From NCBI GenBank assembly GCA_963781155.1, contig CAWAEC010000009.1:165097-229096 (forward strand): DNA of 64,000 nt, read 5' to 3'. The notes below the pieces were generated by a model. It searched no databases. It worked only from the letters and a program-made list of their open reading frames with translations, and was not told the DNA's origin. This document shows positions 61,969 to 64,000 of the stretch, one piece after another (the first letter of the stretch is position 1; the number at the start of each line of letters is the position of its first letter). The position numbers and the translations under genes were made by a program. The DNA is from PALSA-693 sp963781155. GTDB lineage: Bacteria > Actinomycetota > Acidimicrobiia > Acidimicrobiales > Palsa-688.

Positions 61969-63999
61969 TCAGGCGCTGATACCGGCTGCGACGGCGGCGT
62001 GGTGGAGGTCTTGGTGCAATCGCTGGGCGGTGTCATGTGGTTTTGGTTGGAGGTCGAAAATAACCTTTTTGACGGTCCCAGTGAACGGGTAGGGCGACTT
62101 GTCGGCGTAGGCCGGGTCGACGGGTAGCCCGTTGTCGCGGCCGATGTCCATGCCTGCATACGCCGAGAAGCGCAACAGGACGGTCTGATCGATGCGGCCT
62201 TCCCCGATTTTGGCCTGGTTGGCGTAGAGGGTCACTTCGCCTCCGGTGCGGGGCTGCGGAGCGTCGGCGTCGAACTGCATCGCCACGGTGATGTCACCGG
62301 TTGGTAGGGGTTCGGTGGCGACCTGGTGGTATTGCTCGACGCCCATCATCGAGTAACTGTGGTGGAGCAGGCCATGGTCGTCGACCCACAGCGAGAAGCC
62401 GCCCATGGCGTCGGCTTCGGCCACGATGACGCCCTCGGCCCCATTTTCGGGTACTTGCAGTTCGGCCTGGATGGCGTAGGAATGCCCGTAAATGCGGGGG
62501 ATCATCCCTGAGGCGATGTTCTCTACGTCGCCGTAGAAGGTCATGGTGGTGACGGTGGGCATGGGCGGCAGGATTCCGAAGAACACCGAGAATCCGGCCA
62601 TCAGGGGCAGGACCTTATTGACTTCGGCCTCCTGCCAGAACAACGTTTTGAGTTCGGCCAGCTTCTCGGGCTGCTCGGCGGCGAGGTCTCGGGCTTGGGA
62701 GTAGTCGTCGGGCAGGTAGTACAACTCCCACCGGTCGCTTTCGGGGTCGTAGACGCCGGGCGCGAATCTCCCTATGGTGGCGGGGGTGGCGTCCCACGGG
62801 TCCCGGTCCACCTTGGCCCCCGCCCACCAGCCATCTTTGTAGATGGCCCGGTTGCCGTAGATCTCGAAGTACTGCTGGGTGTGGCGTTCGGGGGCATGGG
62901 CGTCGTCGAAGGTGTAGGCGAAACTGGTGCCGTCCATCGGTGCCTGCTCGGTGCCGTCGACCACCGTGGGCTGCGGGATCCCAGCGGCCTCCAGGATGGT
63001 CGGTCCGATGTCGATGCAGTGCGTGAACTGGCCGCGCCGTCCGCCGGTGTCAGCGATGCGCTCCGGCCACGAGATCACCATCCCGTTGCGGGTTCCGCCC
63101 AGGTGGGAAGCTACCTGCTTGCCCCACTGGAAGGGGGCGTTGCCCGCCCACGCCCACGCGGCTGCGTAGTGGGGGGCGGTGGCGTCGGAACCCCACGCCT
63201 CGAGCCCGCCGTAGCGGTCGATGAGCGACAGCTGCTGCTCGGGAGACAGTGGTATCCCGTTTTGCATGGTCAGCTCGTTGAAGGACCCGGTCAGCGTGCC
63301 TTCCATGCTGGCCCCGTTGTCGCCGAAGATGTAGATGACCAGGGTGTTGCCTGTTTCGCCCATCTCCTCGACGGCGTCGAGGAGGCGGCCGATATTCCAG
63401 TCGGCGTTTTCTTGATAGCCGGCGTACACCTCCATCTGGCGGGCATACAGCCGCTTCTCGCCGTCTGATAGTGAGTCCCAGGCCGGTAAGGCGTCCGGCC
63501 GGGGCGTGAGCACGGCGCTCGCGGGGATCACACCGGCGTGCTGCTGGCGCTCGAAGGTTTCCTGGCGCAGTTGGTCCCAGCCCTGGTCGAACTCTCCCCG
63601 GTACTTGTCGCTCCACTGCGCCGGCACCTGGTGGGGGGCATGGGCGCACCCGGTCGAGTAGTACATGAACCACGGTTTGGTCGGGTCCTGGGCTCGGACC
63701 AGATGCAGCCACTGCACTGCCTCGTCCGTCATGTCGTCGGGCAGGTAGTACGGCTGGCCGTCCCTGCCGTTGGGGACCCCGACGGTGGTCTGGTCCTGGG
63801 TGATCAGCGGGTCGTATTGGCCCGCCTCGCCACCCAGCAACCCCCAGAAGTGATCAAACCCCCAGGCGTTCGGCCACCGGTCGAACGGACCGGCCGCCCC
63901 CTGGACGTGGTCAGGGGTCATATGCCATTTTCCGAACCCGCCGGTGCTGTAACCGTTGGCCTGCAGTGCTCGTACGAACGGTGCGCAATCCTTCGGCAC
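61969..63999 (-). CDS. sulfatase (arylsulfatase type), 5' partial
   Basis: This reading frame of 676 residues continues beyond the window at its N-terminus. It has the second sulfatase signature GYSTGGFGKWHM, then CAHAPHQVPAQWSDKYRGEF, the metal-site block IYIFGDNGASMEGTLTGSFN, and HLGGTRNGMVISWPERIAD with the substrate-side His/Lys region. The C-terminal 200 residues form a strand-rich domain found in large arylsulfatases. The active-site CxPSR motif lies outside the window, so Cys or Ser type cannot be told. It would release sulfate from an ester. It lies upstream of ClC and SulP genes on the same strand. Confidence 0.9.
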   Translation of the reverse strand: MPKDCAPFVRALQANGYSTGGFGKWHMTPDHVQGAAGPFDRWPNAWGFDHFWGLLGGEAGQYDPLITQDQTTVGVPNGRDGQPYYLPDDMTDEAVQWLHLVRAQDPTKPWFMYYSTGCAHAPHQVPAQWSDKYRGEFDQGWDQLRQETFERQQHAGVIPASAVLTPRPDALPAWDSLSDGEKRLYARQMEVYAGYQENADWNIGRLLDAVEEMGETGNTLVIYIFGDNGASMEGTLTGSFNELTMQNGIPLSPEQQLSLIDRYGGLEAWGSDATAPHYAAAWAWAGNAPFQWGKQVASHLGGTRNGMVISWPERIADTGGRRGQFTHCIDIGPTILEAAGIPQPTVVDGTEQAPMDGTSFAYTFDDAHAPERHTQQYFEIYGNRAIYKDGWWAGAKVDRDPWDATPATIGRFAPGVYDPESDRWELYYLPDDYSQARDLAAEQPEKLAELKTLFWQEAEVNKVLPLMAGFSVFFGILPPMPTVTTMTFYGDVENIASGMIPRIYGHSYAIQAELQVPENGAEGVIVAEADAMGGFSLWVDDHGLLHHSYSMMGVEQYHQVATEPLPTGDITVAMQFDADAPQPRTGGEVTLYANQAKIGEGRIDQTVLLRFSAYAGMDIGRDNGLPVDPAYADKSPYPFTGTVKKVIFDLQPKPHDTAQRLHQDLHHAAVAAGISA

Positions 64000-64000
64000 C

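Overview
The window is high-G+C DNA with actinobacterial gene content: a long acyl-CoA/amidohydrolase/P450 catabolic cluster, several TetR regulators, SDRs, a YbhN-like membrane protein, RDD, DUF6325, DUF1622 and GlsB proteins, and IS1380 and IS110 elements. A soil or aquatic member of the Actinomycetota, possibly an acidimicrobial lineage, fits best, but nothing here fixes the species.

Layout. 1-4.4 kb: the end of one IS1380-like element that has cut a DMT/EamA exporter gene, an alpha/beta hydrolase, and a complete IS1380-like element. 4.4-25.8 kb: a catabolic region. A minus-strand block runs from an AMP-dependent acyl-CoA ligase through SDR, P450, amidohydrolase, 3Fe-4S ferredoxin and a double-length CaiB/BaiF CoA-transferase to TetR, SDR, enoyl-CoA hydratase and an NTF2-like protein. 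A second, divergent block holds SDR, amidohydrolase and TetR, followed by CMD, VOC, MaoC and thioesterase genes. The set suggests CoA-dependent breakdown of a cyclic or branched hydrophobic compound. Two similar interrupted palindromes, upstream of the P450 gene and of an SDR gene, may be operators for one of the TetR proteins.

26-38 kb: a secreted beta-helix protein, a two-gene unit of unknown function that looks poorer in G+C, small membrane proteins, a ClpP peptidase overlapped by a zinc-ribbon gene, hemerythrin, YihY and GlsB genes, and repeated intergenic sequence. 38-39 kb: a tRNA-Arg(CCT) directly followed by remnants of a tyrosine integrase and a TOPRIM primase-like protein, which is the scar of an integrative element. 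39-45 kb: a large LuxR/MalT-type ATPase regulator, an IS110-type transposase, a GAP-family membrane protein and a broken flavin-binding protein. 45.8-49.1 kb: a third IS1380-like copy beside a large secreted protein.

50-52 kb: a cluster of decayed genes (formylglycine-generating enzyme, lipid kinase, SDR, GMC oxidoreductase). 52-58 kb: an NDH-2-type dehydrogenase, an RDD protein translationally coupled to a protein made of fourteen nonapeptide repeats, a YihY protein and a DUF6325/small basic protein pair. 58.5-64 kb: SulP transporter, ClC channel and a sulfatase that runs off the window.

Two themes recur. All three IS1380-like copies sit in the pentamer CTTAG/CTAAG, and two of these sites contain the TAA stop codon of the neighbouring gene. 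Many genes are truncated or carry single-base frameshifts, often in short homopolymers. This points to active decay, uncorrected indel errors in the assembly, or both.
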